From: an uncultured Eubacteriales bacterium
GTDB taxonomy: Bacteria; Bacillota; Clostridia; Peptostreptococcales; Anaerovoracaceae
Reading direction: 5' to 3'
Length of the DNA: 8,166 nt
NCBI GenBank assembly: GCA_902796875.1
Contig: CADBQT010000253.1
Span: 1-8,166, forward strand
Of this stretch, positions 1 through 7,017 are shown in pieces (positions within the stretch are counted from its first letter, which is position 1; every line of letters begins with the position of its first letter). The notes beneath the pieces are model-generated. The model worked only from the letters and a program-made list of their open reading frames with translations, had not been told where the DNA came from and searched no databases. A program made the translations under genes and the position numbers.

Positions 1-4
1 GAAA

Positions 5-175
5 ATGAAGTGTCCGTACTGTGGTGAAGAAATGGAAAAGGGACTGATCGAGAGTTCCGAGCCGATCAATTTCATGAAAAAGGAGGAAAGACATGAAGAT
101 CACGACGTTCAACCCGCAGATCGTGACCAGGGATGCAGAAGCCATGGTGGAACTGTTCGAGGCCCTGGGCTTTGA
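5..175 (+). pseudogene. Truncated zinc-ribbon protein (DUF6487/PF20097-like N-terminal stub)
   Basis: This 56-codon reading frame opens with MKCPYCGEEMEKGLIES, a CxxC zinc-knuckle start typical of small Firmicute zinc-ribbon proteins of the DUF6487/PF20097 type. The family resemblance holds for about the first 29 residues (to MKKEER). After that the frame reads through the ribosome binding site and first 83 bases of the next gene in another frame, giving His/Asp/Gly-rich sequence with no second CxxC pair. Full-length relatives normally carry a second cysteine pair that would complete the zinc site. I infer a gene that lost its 3' half, with the remnant abutting the VOC gene. A short functional overlapping gene cannot be excluded. 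Its own ribosome binding site lies outside the window. The family assignment is from memory of the motif. Confidence 0.5.
81..86 (+). promoter_or_regulatory. Ribosome binding site of the VOC gene
   Basis: AGGAGG lies 6 nt before the ATG at 93. It fixes that start and lies inside the reading frame of the truncated zinc-ribbon stub. Confidence 0.85.
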
Positions 176-467
176 GCGGCGCCATCAGCAGGAGGAGATC
201 GGAGCCCTGGATGTAACAGGCATCCGCATGAAGGATGCCAACGGCTTTTGTCTAGACATCTCCCAGACCGACGCCCTCCCCGATGAAGACCGGATCGCCA
301 TCCGCATGAATGTGGACGACTTTGATGAGGCCTATCGGATGCTGAGGGACCGGGGGTTTCTGAACCTCTACGGCAGGGACAAGGTGGAGACGGAAACGGC
401 CAGATCCGCCATGATGCTTTCCCCCTCCGGCATTGCCATCAACCTGGTCCAGCACATCAGGAAGTAA
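93..467 (+). CDS. VOC family protein (glyoxalase/bleomycin-resistance fold)
   Basis: A 124-residue protein of usual single-domain VOC length. The first half reads as beta-alpha-beta (MKITTFNPQIVTRDAEA, then a helix to EALGFERR), followed by strands around GIRMKDANGFCLDI. The second half repeats this pattern: IAIRMNVDDFDEAYRML, then strands ending MMLSPSGIAINLVQ. This fits the paired beta-alpha-beta-beta-beta motifs of the vicinal-oxygen-chelate superfamily. The positions that usually hold the first-strand His and the last-strand Glu metal ligands appear to be Asn/Pro and Asn (the N of AINLVQ). A classical metal-dependent glyoxalase or dioxygenase activity is therefore doubtful, and substrate binding without metal is plausible. 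The start is set by AGGAGG 6 nt upstream. No clear terminator follows. The substrate and pathway cannot be told from the sequence. Confidence 0.85.
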   Translation: MKITTFNPQIVTRDAEAMVELFEALGFERRHQQEEIGALDVTGIRMKDANGFCLDISQTDALPDEDRIAIRMNVDDFDEAYRMLRDRGFLNLYGRDKVETETARSAMMLSPSGIAINLVQHIRK

Positions 468-485
468 AGGCGATGATTATCTTTT

Positions 486-516
486 TTGATCTTTTGATCT
501 AAGTCTATGCTATAAT
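486..516 (+). promoter_or_regulatory. Extended -10 promoter of the large surface-protein gene
   Basis: A consensus TATAAT (511-516) is preceded by TGC (508-510), giving a perfect extended -10 element. The best -35 candidate is TTGATC (486-491), with a long 19-bp spacer, so the promoter probably relies on the extended -10. Two back-to-back copies of TTTTGATC (484-491 and 492-499) lie just upstream. Transcription would start near 523, giving a leader of about 40 nt. This is too short for a riboswitch. Confidence 0.65.
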
Positions 517-547
517 CACTGTAAAGCAATAAAGCCTGGGCGTGATC

Positions 548-554
548 AAGGAGG
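548..554 (+). promoter_or_regulatory. Ribosome binding site deciding the start of the surface protein
   Basis: AAGGAGG is 8 nt before the ATG at 563. An in-frame GTG at 542 would extend the protein by seven residues, but it would lie upstream of this site and has no Shine-Dalgarno sequence of its own. ATG 563 is therefore the likely start. Confidence 0.85.
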
Positions 555-562
555 AATTGTCT

Positions 563-3500
563 ATGAGGATGAAAGATTTTCTTCTGAGTGTTTCCTTATC
601 CCTGCTTGTTCTTTTTGCGGTCTTTCTCCTCCCCCAGGACGCTTACGCAGAGACGACGATATATCTTAAAAACGGTCAGACCTATAATGTATATGAGCGG
701 GCCGACTGGAAGAAACACGGAGCGATTCAGGTAGAAATAACCGAGGCGGGGGTGTACCGCATCGAAGGGTATCCGACTGATGATAATGTCACGAATACCT
801 GCCTGAGTATCGATGCGCCTAAGGACTCCGATGTAGTGGTATTCCTGAAGGACGTTCGCCTGGCTCCCAATGATCACGCTCCCGGGAAAAAAGGAGGTAA
901 TCGATCCGCCATCAGGATACACGACCGCGGCGGAACGGTGAGACTCATCTCGGATTCCCCCAACAATTATTTTGAAGGCATGGGGCTTTGCCCTGCTATC
1001 CGCAAGGACGGCACCGACACCAAACTGATCTTCACCGCATCCGATGACAATAACAAGATCATCGCAAAGGCGGATCCCGACGGCTACAGAGTGCCCGGGA
1101 TCGGGTGTCTCTCCTTGGGCAGTTATCTCGACCCCAGAAGCAAACATATCTGGACGGGAAATATTTATTTCGAAAAGGGGATCATCGAGGCCTGGGGCTC
1201 TCAAAAGGTGACCATCAACGATAAACTTGCCTTTGACTGGATCGATGGAGGTCCGGGAATAGGTGCCGGAGGCTTCGGCCAGGTGGACGGGATCACCTTC
1301 TGTGGAGCCAGGGTATACGCCTATGCGGGGGACAATTCATCCGCGGCGATTGGGACGCCCTCCTTCAAAGAGACGGGGAGAGCGATCGCTAATTGCTATT
1401 CCAACGGCTTTGACGTGAGGAATATAAACATCACCGGGGGAGAGGTATATACAAAACAAATATACGATGTTGAAAATAAGCATGAACTGGGCCGTGAACA
1501 CGGCAATACAAATCAGGACCCGGGAGGGGCATCCATAGGAGGAGGGAACTGTGGCCGTGCTCATAACATCCGGATCACCGGAGGCAAGGTAAAGAACCTG
1601 GACGATGAGCACCTTCCCCTGATCGGTATAGGAGGCGGAAATCGCGGGGATGGAGATGTCTATATCGGAGGAGATGCCGAGGTCGATATACGGGCAAAAA
1701 AGGTCGGCATCGGCGCATGGGCAACAGGCCAGACCGACTGGGATTGGGACGGTACAGGGAAGAACATTTCCTGGGAAGGAGGATGCTCCTGGATCACCAT
1801 CGACGGGAATCCCAGGATAAAGATCTACTGTTCCCGCGGCCCCTGCATAGGCAGCCACAATCCGGATGATGAAAGAAGCAGCATAGATATCGACGGGGGG
1901 ACTCTGGATCTGACCACAGATATGGAAGATGCCCCAGTCATCGGAGTCCATGACACAGGCGCCATGAAAGGCATCAAAATAGGCGGCGGCGTCATAAACG
2001 CCCACAGAAAAACCGATGTAACCGATGTTCCGGTCATAGGCGCGACAAACTACGAAGATTTCAGACAGCATAACATGGATGCGGGCCACTGCAAATGGGT
2101 CGAAATCACCGGCGGAACCATAAGGTGCACGGCAGGAGACCGGATCGGTGCCATCGGAGGCAACCAGGGGTATTGGAGAGACCGGACGCTTACCAAAGTG
2201 TCCATCAGTGGCGGCAATGTCTACGCCGAGCCGCATAGAGGCGGTGAAACGCGCGTAATGAACAGCCTGGATGGCAGCGAAGGACAAGCGGTCATCTGCA
2301 CGCCCATCAACATGCTCGGTGGGCAGGAGAAAAAAGACGAGTCCATAGCTGTCACCGGAGGGGATATCCTGCTGAAGTACAGGAACGGCAAGACCTACCA
2401 ATACGGCCTCAAGGACGTGATAACGAATCCATCATCCATTTCCGAGCATCAGCTTTACTTCTGGATACCCCTGAAATACGAAGGTGAAGAAGGGAAGATA
2501 GACTTCCAGAAGGGCCTGTTCGATGACCTGGATGCAAAAGAATATTACGGGTTCCTGGCTGCGGACCCGGCAATCGGTTACGCTCCCTTTTATCCTCCCA
2601 TAAACCTGAAACTCAATGTAGTCGGTGAAGGGATCACCCAGTCGAAGGACGGTAAGGCCCAGGTCCTGTACAGGCACGCAGCCCTCAGATCCTTCGAGCG
2701 GGCCACGTGCAGCGACTGGCTGATCGACAGCTACAACTCGAAGCCGGACGGAACGGGCGTATCGGTGCTCACGAGAACCGGGGAGCTGATCAAGGGATCC
2801 GACGAGACTTTTGTAGATCAATGGGGGTGGGCATATCTGGGCGAGAACGGCACACCGGACAATCCGGATCCGGAGATCTTCAGGAATCATGTCGATCTAT
2901 ATGCCGTGAAGTCAGAGAAGACCCTGGCCGTTTCCTATGATGCGAATATCCCCGAGAAAACCTCATCTGAACTGATCGGCAGCATGCCTGATCCATCGGA
3001 GGGTTACGACAGCAACGACACGGTGGACATACCCGGAAACCGGGGATTCCGTTTGAATGGATACAGTTTCACCGGCTGGAACACGGCATCCGACGGCAGC
3101 GGGACCGAGTATCAGGGCGGAAGCTCGGTCAAGGCGGGCGATCTCATGGAAGCTGCGGGAGCACACCAGGTGGTCCTGTATGCCCAGTGGAAGCCGATAA
3201 AATACAGTGTCAGATATGTTTCCACCGATCCGGAAGAACCTGAAGTGGTGCAGGAATACAGCTACGACTCTCCGGGTAAAGTCGTCTGGATCGACGATCT
3301 GAGCAGCTGGAGCGATCAGAGATTTCGGCTCACCGGGTGGACCTATGATGGCAAGCGTTACACCAAAGGCAGCAAGATCCTGAACTTCGTGGACTTCGAT
3401 GACAGTGGACGGGCGATCCCACGCACCATGAGCGCTCTTTGGGGGCAGAACGATGACATCGTCGTGAAAGTGACTCTGGACGGAGAGGTCATCCCAGGCC

Positions 3501-6500
3501 TTGCCGATAAGATCACGGGAGTGAGGAACGGAAACGACCTTATCCAAACTCAGTTCGAAGAACTGGATGATCCGGGATACTACAGGCTCACGGACACTTC
3601 CCGGCTTGTCGAGGGAAAGGAGTATGTCCCGATCATCGACGGCTACAGGGAAGCGGGCAGTGATACAGCAGGCTTCACCTACAGAAAGGATTCGCCGGCC
3701 CTGGTGGAACTGGCATACTACACCACGACACTCGCCAATGAAAATGAACGGGAACTGATACTGGAGCTGTCCGAAAAAGACGGAAACGATGACAAGGGCA
3801 GGCCGTATGTGGTGACGCCGGAAAAATTCGAACTGACCATAGGGGCCAAAGAAAATGATCGTAAGCCTGGATATCACCCCACAGGATGGAGCTGTCAGGA
3901 CAGTGAACCTCAGTGGGATCCGTCGAAGGTAGAGCAGACCATAAGTGTCACGGGCACCTCAGTGCTGACGGTGACTGCGGAAGCAAACCGCTACAGGGTC
4001 GTCTTCGACAACAACGGGGGCGAGGGTGAGATGGATCCTCAGAACTTCACCTGCTTCGAGGAACAGAAACTGTCCAAGTGCACCTTCACGAGGGAGGGCT
4101 ATCAACTTGGACAGGTCAGGGGCTTTTACTGGTCAAAGGCACAGGATCCTCATACCACATCGGCACGAGCTCTTGTGGACGAAGCACTCATACCGGCCAA
4201 TGAGCCTTTGACTTATACGGACGGCGCCACCGTGACTCTGTACGCATGGTGGGAACCCTACAGCTACCGAGTGACTTACCGGGATCCCGACAATGAGAAC
4301 AATACCGAGTATACGAGCGAACTGCTCCGTCACGGAGAAACGGATCATTACAGCGGATTAAAAGACGGCTGGACGGCGCCTGAAGGCAGGGAACTCTACG
4401 GATGGAGAGAATATGGGAAGCCCGATTCTGTAGTGCATAGAGCAGGAACGGAATTCAAGAATCTCTATACCGTGAATCCCGAAGGCGAGGCCGTGGGGGC
4501 TGTGCTCGAACCTGTATGGGTCAAGGCTGCAAGCATCTCCATTTCGATCACTGAGGATGGCAGCGGGGCCAAAGGCAAGGCGGAGAAGATCAAGCTGACA
4601 GAAATGGATAGCGGCACCGTGTATGAGGGTTACTTCGAGGAAGATGGGAGCATCCCCGGCCTTTGCCTATACAAGCAGGACGCCGAACACGTCCTTCCTG
4701 CAGGAACCTACCGCGTGGAGATCGAAGGGTATGATATCACGCGGGACGGTACATTCGAATACAGCACCGAGAGGATCGATCTCCATTACGACTTCTCCAC
4801 CATTACGGTAGAGAAGGACGGTGATTCCATCGAATCCGCTGCTGTAAAAACCCCCGGAGGTGAGGAGAAGGAAACTGTCCTGGTACAGAACGAAACGACT
4901 GCACATATCAAAGCGGTCGTGAAGGATGGCTATCACTTCGATAAATGGACCCTGGATGGGGACGTCGTATGGGGGATCGGAGCCGAGACTGCGGAACAGG
5001 ATATCACCGTGAAGGGGAAGAGCAGTCTCAAGGCCGGAGGACAGGGCAACAAGTATTCCGTTGCCTTTGATCCCAACGACATCTCCTATCCCGGGTCCGA
5101 GCCGGCAGCTGGAACCATGGAGAACCAGGAAATGACCTTCGGCACGGAGACGAGATTGAGCCGGAACGGCTTCGAGAAGAAATACCACCGATTCACCTCG
5201 TGGAACACAGAGCGGGATGGTTCCGGCAGGGAATTCGAGGACACCCAGGGCGTCAGCGACCTGACGACCCAGGAGGGTGAGACGGTGACGCTCTATGCAC
5301 AGTGGGAACCCAGGGAATACAGCGTCTACTACGAGGATCCCTATCGGCTCTGTGAGCCCGATAGAGAGGTGGTGAAGTATAATCAGGTATTCGAGCTCAT
5401 CGATGCCGATGATGCCAACTGGAAGCCTGAGGGATACCGGCTCCACGGCTGGTCTACCCTTGCTCTGGGCTCATTCTATCCGGCGGGGGCAGAGAAGGTG
5501 AACCTCTGTACCGTCAATGAGGATGGGACCCTGAACGATACCGTGCTGTATGCGGTCTGGGGAGAGGAAGGGACCATCACCGTGACCGTCACCAAAGACG
5601 ATGTGGGCGTGGACGTGGATTCGGACGATCTGATCCTTACCGCAGGGGATGGAACCGAATACACGAAATGCTTCTCCAGGTCCGATACGGTGCCGGGAAC
5701 GTTTATTTTCAATGACGGCCTGCTCCCGGAAGGGGAATATACCCTGAGACTGAAAGACCCCGCAGAATACGGCCTCGCCGTCAGTCCCAAGACCTTCGAT
5801 TACCGTCACGATGCCGCCTCGACCCTTTATCTCATGTCGGACACGGTAAAGATAGCCGCAGGGGACAAGGTGAAGAGCGCGGTTATCGTGGATCCCGAGA
5901 CGGGAGATCCCGTGGATGAGATCGTCGTGGAGAGGGGGAGCAGACTGAACATCAAGTCGGAGGTCAGCGAGCCGGGATATCACTTCTCCTATTACGATGT
6001 AGAGGGCACCCTGCCGGATATGGATATCTCCCAAGCCGAACAGGAGATAGGCATAAACGGCTTCGCGACCCTTACCGCATTGGCTGCTCCAAACGACTGG
6101 TATCTGCATTTCGATGCCAACGGAGGCAAAGGATCCATGAATGATCAGATCATGACCTTCGATACCGGGGAGGCCCTGTCCCCCAACGTCTTTGCCCGGG
6201 AGCATTACCGTTTCACCGGATGGAACACCAAAGCGGATGGAAGCGGTACGAGCTATGCCGACAAAGCGGTCGTGAAGAATCTGACCGACAAAGACGGCGA
6301 TGTGGTCGACCTCTACGCCCAGTGGGAAAAGAAGAAGGTCTACACCATAAGCTACGACCTGAACGGCGGTAAACTGAACGGCGCCGGAGGCATCGTTACG
6401 GTGGAGGTGGAAGAAGACACGGTGATCAGCCTCCCGAAGCCTGATCGCAAAGGCTATCACTTCGACTACTGGAAGGGATCCCGCTATAAGGCCGGAGCCT

Positions 6501-6751
6501 CGTACAAGGTGACCGGAGATCACAGCTTCAAAGCCATATGGAAAAAAGCCGGCAACGGCGGCGACAACGGCGGCGGCGACAATGGCGGCGGCGACAATGG
6601 CGGCGGCGACAACGGCGGCGGAGGAAAGCACAAGGGCGGAGATGGAAGCAGCTCCACTGGAGACAGGACCCCGATGGGACTCCTGCTCCTCCTGCTGCTC
6701 GGATCAGCTGGTGCGGCAGGAAGAGTGATCGTGACCCGGTCCCGCGCCTGA
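563..6751 (+). CDS. Giant secreted surface protein: beta-helix plus InlB-type repeat array, probable adhesin
   Basis: A 2062-residue protein. Residues 1-29 are a signal peptide (hydrophobic LLSVSLSLLVLFAVFLL, cleavage probably after AYA). Residues about 45-145 resemble Cthe_2159-type carbohydrate-binding domains (GVYRIEGY; VVVFLKDVRL; GGTVRLISDSPNNYFEG). Residues about 229-610 form a probable right-handed beta-helix, with recurring ITGG/ISGG/IDGG turns each followed by an IGGGN-like turn. After a linker, residues 788-1994 hold beta-rich modules including Listeria-Bacteroides (InlB B-type, Flg_new) repeats with the FTGWNT..DGSG..Y and VxLYAQWE signatures. A (DNGGG)n linker follows at about 1997-2022, then STGD (2031-2034), a hydrophobic Leu-rich segment and a short Arg tail, which together look like a degenerate wall-sorting signal. 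About 20 cysteines are present, unusually many for an exported protein. It is a single-gene unit with its own promoter and terminator. An adhesive or glycan-binding role is inferred from architecture; no catalytic domain was recognised. Ligand and host partner are unknown. Confidence 0.85.
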   Translation: MRMKDFLLSVSLSLLVLFAVFLLPQDAYAETTIYLKNGQTYNVYERADWKKHGAIQVEITEAGVYRIEGYPTDDNVTNTCLSIDAPKDSDVVVFLKDVRLAPNDHAPGKKGGNRSAIRIHDRGGTVRLISDSPNNYFEGMGLCPAIRKDGTDTKLIFTASDDNNKIIAKADPDGYRVPGIGCLSLGSYLDPRSKHIWTGNIYFEKGIIEAWGSQKVTINDKLAFDWIDGGPGIGAGGFGQVDGITFCGARVYAYAGDNSSAAIGTPSFKETGRAIANCYSNGFDVRNINITGGEVYTKQIYDVENKHELGREHGNTNQDPGGASIGGGNCGRAHNIRITGGKVKNLDDEHLPLIGIGGGNRGDGDVYIGGDAEVDIRAKKVGIGAWATGQTDWDWDGTGKNISWEGGCSWITIDGNPRIKIYCSRGPCIGSHNPDDERSSIDIDGGTLDLTTDMEDAPVIGVHDTGAMKGIKIGGGVINAHRKTDVTDVPVIGATNYEDFRQHNMDAGHCKWVEITGGTIRCTAGDRIGAIGGNQGYWRDRTLTKVSISGGNVYAEPHRGGETRVMNSLDGSEGQAVICTPINMLGGQEKKDESIAVTGGDILLKYRNGKTYQYGLKDVITNPSSISEHQLYFWIPLKYEGEEGKIDFQKGLFDDLDAKEYYGFLAADPAIGYAPFYPPINLKLNVVGEGITQSKDGKAQVLYRHAALRSFERATCSDWLIDSYNSKPDGTGVSVLTRTGELIKGSDETFVDQWGWAYLGENGTPDNPDPEIFRNHVDLYAVKSEKTLAVSYDANIPEKTSSELIGSMPDPSEGYDSNDTVDIPGNRGFRLNGYSFTGWNTASDGSGTEYQGGSSVKAGDLMEAAGAHQVVLYAQWKPIKYSVRYVSTDPEEPEVVQEYSYDSPGKVVWIDDLSSWSDQRFRLTGWTYDGKRYTKGSKILNFVDFDDSGRAIPRTMSALWGQNDDIVVKVTLDGEVIPGLADKITGVRNGNDLIQTQFEELDDPGYYRLTDTSRLVEGKEYVPIIDGYREAGSDTAGFTYRKDSPALVELAYYTTTLANENERELILELSEKDGNDDKGRPYVVTPEKFELTIGAKENDRKPGYHPTGWSCQDSEPQWDPSKVEQTISVTGTSVLTVTAEANRYRVVFDNNGGEGEMDPQNFTCFEEQKLSKCTFTREGYQLGQVRGFYWSKAQDPHTTSARALVDEALIPANEPLTYTDGATVTLYAWWEPYSYRVTYRDPDNENNTEYTSELLRHGETDHYSGLKDGWTAPEGRELYGWREYGKPDSVVHRAGTEFKNLYTVNPEGEAVGAVLEPVWVKAASISISITEDGSGAKGKAEKIKLTEMDSGTVYEGYFEEDGSIPGLCLYKQDAEHVLPAGTYRVEIEGYDITRDGTFEYSTERIDLHYDFSTITVEKDGDSIESAAVKTPGGEEKETVLVQNETTAHIKAVVKDGYHFDKWTLDGDVVWGIGAETAEQDITVKGKSSLKAGGQGNKYSVAFDPNDISYPGSEPAAGTMENQEMTFGTETRLSRNGFEKKYHRFTSWNTERDGSGREFEDTQGVSDLTTQEGETVTLYAQWEPREYSVYYEDPYRLCEPDREVVKYNQVFELIDADDANWKPEGYRLHGWSTLALGSFYPAGAEKVNLCTVNEDGTLNDTVLYAVWGEEGTITVTVTKDDVGVDVDSDDLILTAGDGTEYTKCFSRSDTVPGTFIFNDGLLPEGEYTLRLKDPAEYGLAVSPKTFDYRHDAASTLYLMSDTVKIAAGDKVKSAVIVDPETGDPVDEIVVERGSRLNIKSEVSEPGYHFSYYDVEGTLPDMDISQAEQEIGINGFATLTALAAPNDWYLHFDANGGKGSMNDQIMTFDTGEALSPNVFAREHYRFTGWNTKADGSGTSYADKAVVKNLTDKDGDVVDLYAQWEKKKVYTISYDLNGGKLNGAGGIVTVEVEEDTVISLPKPDRKGYHFDYWKGSRYKAGASYKVTGDHSFKAIWKKAGNGGDNGGGDNGGGDNGGGDNGGGGKHKGGDGSSSTGDRTPMGLLLLLLLGSAGAAGRVIVTRSRA
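1247..2390 (+). repeat. Beta-helix coil repeats in the surface protein
   Basis: Residues about 229-610 carry degenerate coils at irregular spacing of roughly 25-55 residues. One turn reads [IV]xI[TSD]GGx[IVL], for example INITGGEVY, IRITGGKVK, IDIDGGTLD, IKIGGGVIN, VEITGGTIR, VSISGGNVY and IAVTGGDIL. The partner turn carries IG, for example GPGIGAGG, ASIGGGNCG, IGIGGGNRG, PCIGSHN, PVIGVHD, PVIGATN and GAIGGNQG. This pattern is characteristic of right-handed parallel beta-helices of secreted adhesins and glycan-binding proteins. The fold is inferred from the motif rhythm. Confidence 0.65.
2924..6544 (+). repeat. Three supermodules of about 350 residues (A-B-C-D) plus two terminal InlB-type repeats
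   Basis: The same order of four domain types recurs. A is the InlB/Listeria-Bacteroides repeat, starting at 2924, 3992 and 5054. B is a divergent relative opening YSVRY / YRVTY / YSVYY and ending in a Trp strand, starting at 3203, 4265 and 5318. C is an Ig/prealbumin-like module, starting near 3458, 4529 and 5570, for example GTITVTVTK and the GTYRVEIEG-like strand. D contains GYHPTGW, GYHFDKW or GYHFSYY, then VEQTISV, AEQDITV or AEQEIGI. Unit lengths are 356, 354 and 348 residues. The array ends with a fourth A (6098) and a shorter A-like repeat (6341). The copies are clearly diverged at DNA level, so the duplications look old. Confidence 0.75.
6551..6625 (+). repeat. Tandem 15-bp repeat encoding a DNGGG linker
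   Basis: Four near-identical 15-bp units (GAC AAY GGC GGC GGC) are preceded by a shorter GGC AAC GGC GGC variant. The only differences seen are AAC/AAT and a final GGA. They encode a flexible Gly/Asp/Asn linker between the last beta-rich repeat and the C-terminal anchor. In-frame gain or loss of units would change only linker length. Confidence 0.85.
6653..6748 (+). other. C-terminal anchor region (degenerate sortase signal or membrane tail)
   Basis: Residues 2031-2062 read STGD, then RTPMG, a run of seven Leu continuing into GSAGAAGRVIV, and the basic end TRSRA. The order TG motif, hydrophobic segment, basic tail matches Gram-positive cell-wall sorting signals. However, the LP that normally precedes x-T-G is absent: the sequence here is SSSTGD. 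Many Clostridial surface proteins end in similar (K)TGD tails. Either a sortase with relaxed specificity acts here or the tail anchors the protein in the membrane. No sortase gene is in the window. Confidence 0.6.
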
Positions 6752-6755
6752 TGAT

Positions 6756-6928
6756 TTACGGCCCCTGTCACTTAACAAAACCGGCCGCAAATGTTTGGAT
6801 CTGACAAGCGTTTGCGGCTTTTGCTTGACAGAATCGCCCCGAAAAAGTTCGATCTGTTAAGGGATGCGCTTGATTATTTGACAGATATGGCGAGGTTCGG
6901 CGTTCCTGACAAGTGCCTGGGGCCATAA
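6756..6928. repeat. Imperfect inverted repeat enclosing about 170 bp (possible MITE/REP-like element)
   Basis: The left arm at 6756-6773 (TTACGGCCCCTGTCACTT) pairs with the right arm at 6911-6928 (AAGTGCCTGGGGCCATAA), with 15 of 18 positions complementary. The enclosed DNA holds the large gene's terminator hairpin. It also holds two TTGACAGA copies (6825-6832, 6878-6885) and two CTGACAAG copies (6801-6808, 6906-6913). No credible protein is encoded. I could not identify a clear target-site duplication. It could be a miniature mobile element, a REP-type sequence, or a structured 3' region. The arms are seen directly; the mobile origin is inference. Confidence 0.4.
6784..6822 (+). terminator. 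Intrinsic terminator of the surface-protein gene
   Basis: The arms GCCGCAAATGTTTG (6784-6797) and CAAGCGTTTGCGGC (6805-6818) form a 14-bp stem with two G-U pairs and a 7-nt loop. TTTT follows at 6819-6822. It begins 32 nt after the TGA at 6749-6751. Confidence 0.85.
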
Positions 6929-6953
6929 CAACCGTCCGCCAACACCCCAAAAA

Positions 6954-6987
6954 CCAAAAAAACGCGGATGGGTGGCCGCGTTCTTTT
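6954..6987 (-). terminator. Terminator of the small minus-strand gene, probably bidirectional
   Basis: AACGCGG (6961-6967) pairs with CCGCGTT (6976-6982) around an 8-nt loop. On the minus strand the stem runs directly into an uninterrupted T tract, and it lies about 35 nt past the stop codon at 7018. The plus-strand side also has a T-rich tail (TTCTTTTGC), so it may block read-through from both directions. Confidence 0.8.
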
Positions 6988-7017
6988 GCATTTTGGTAAG
7001 GCGATCAGTTATTGACC

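Noticed and set aside
542..562. GTG at 542 as the start of the surface protein
   Set aside because: The ribosome binding site AAGGAGG lies inside that extension, and the signal peptide starts naturally at the ATG at 563.
517..562. Riboswitch in the surface-gene leader
   Set aside because: The predicted leader is only about 40 nt with no stable hairpin visible.
6551..6625. CRISPR-like repeat
   Set aside because: The 15-bp units are contiguous with no spacers and encode a Gly-rich linker in frame.
596..6631. Long minus-strand open frames (202-386 codons) opposite the surface gene
   Set aside because: They lie wholly antisense to a well-supported gene, have odd compositions and no recognisable domains, and arise from the codon pattern of the plus strand.
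6768..6950. 60-codon minus-strand frame between the two terminators
   Set aside because: No ribosome binding site precedes it, it overlaps the terminator and inverted repeat, and its product resembles nothing.
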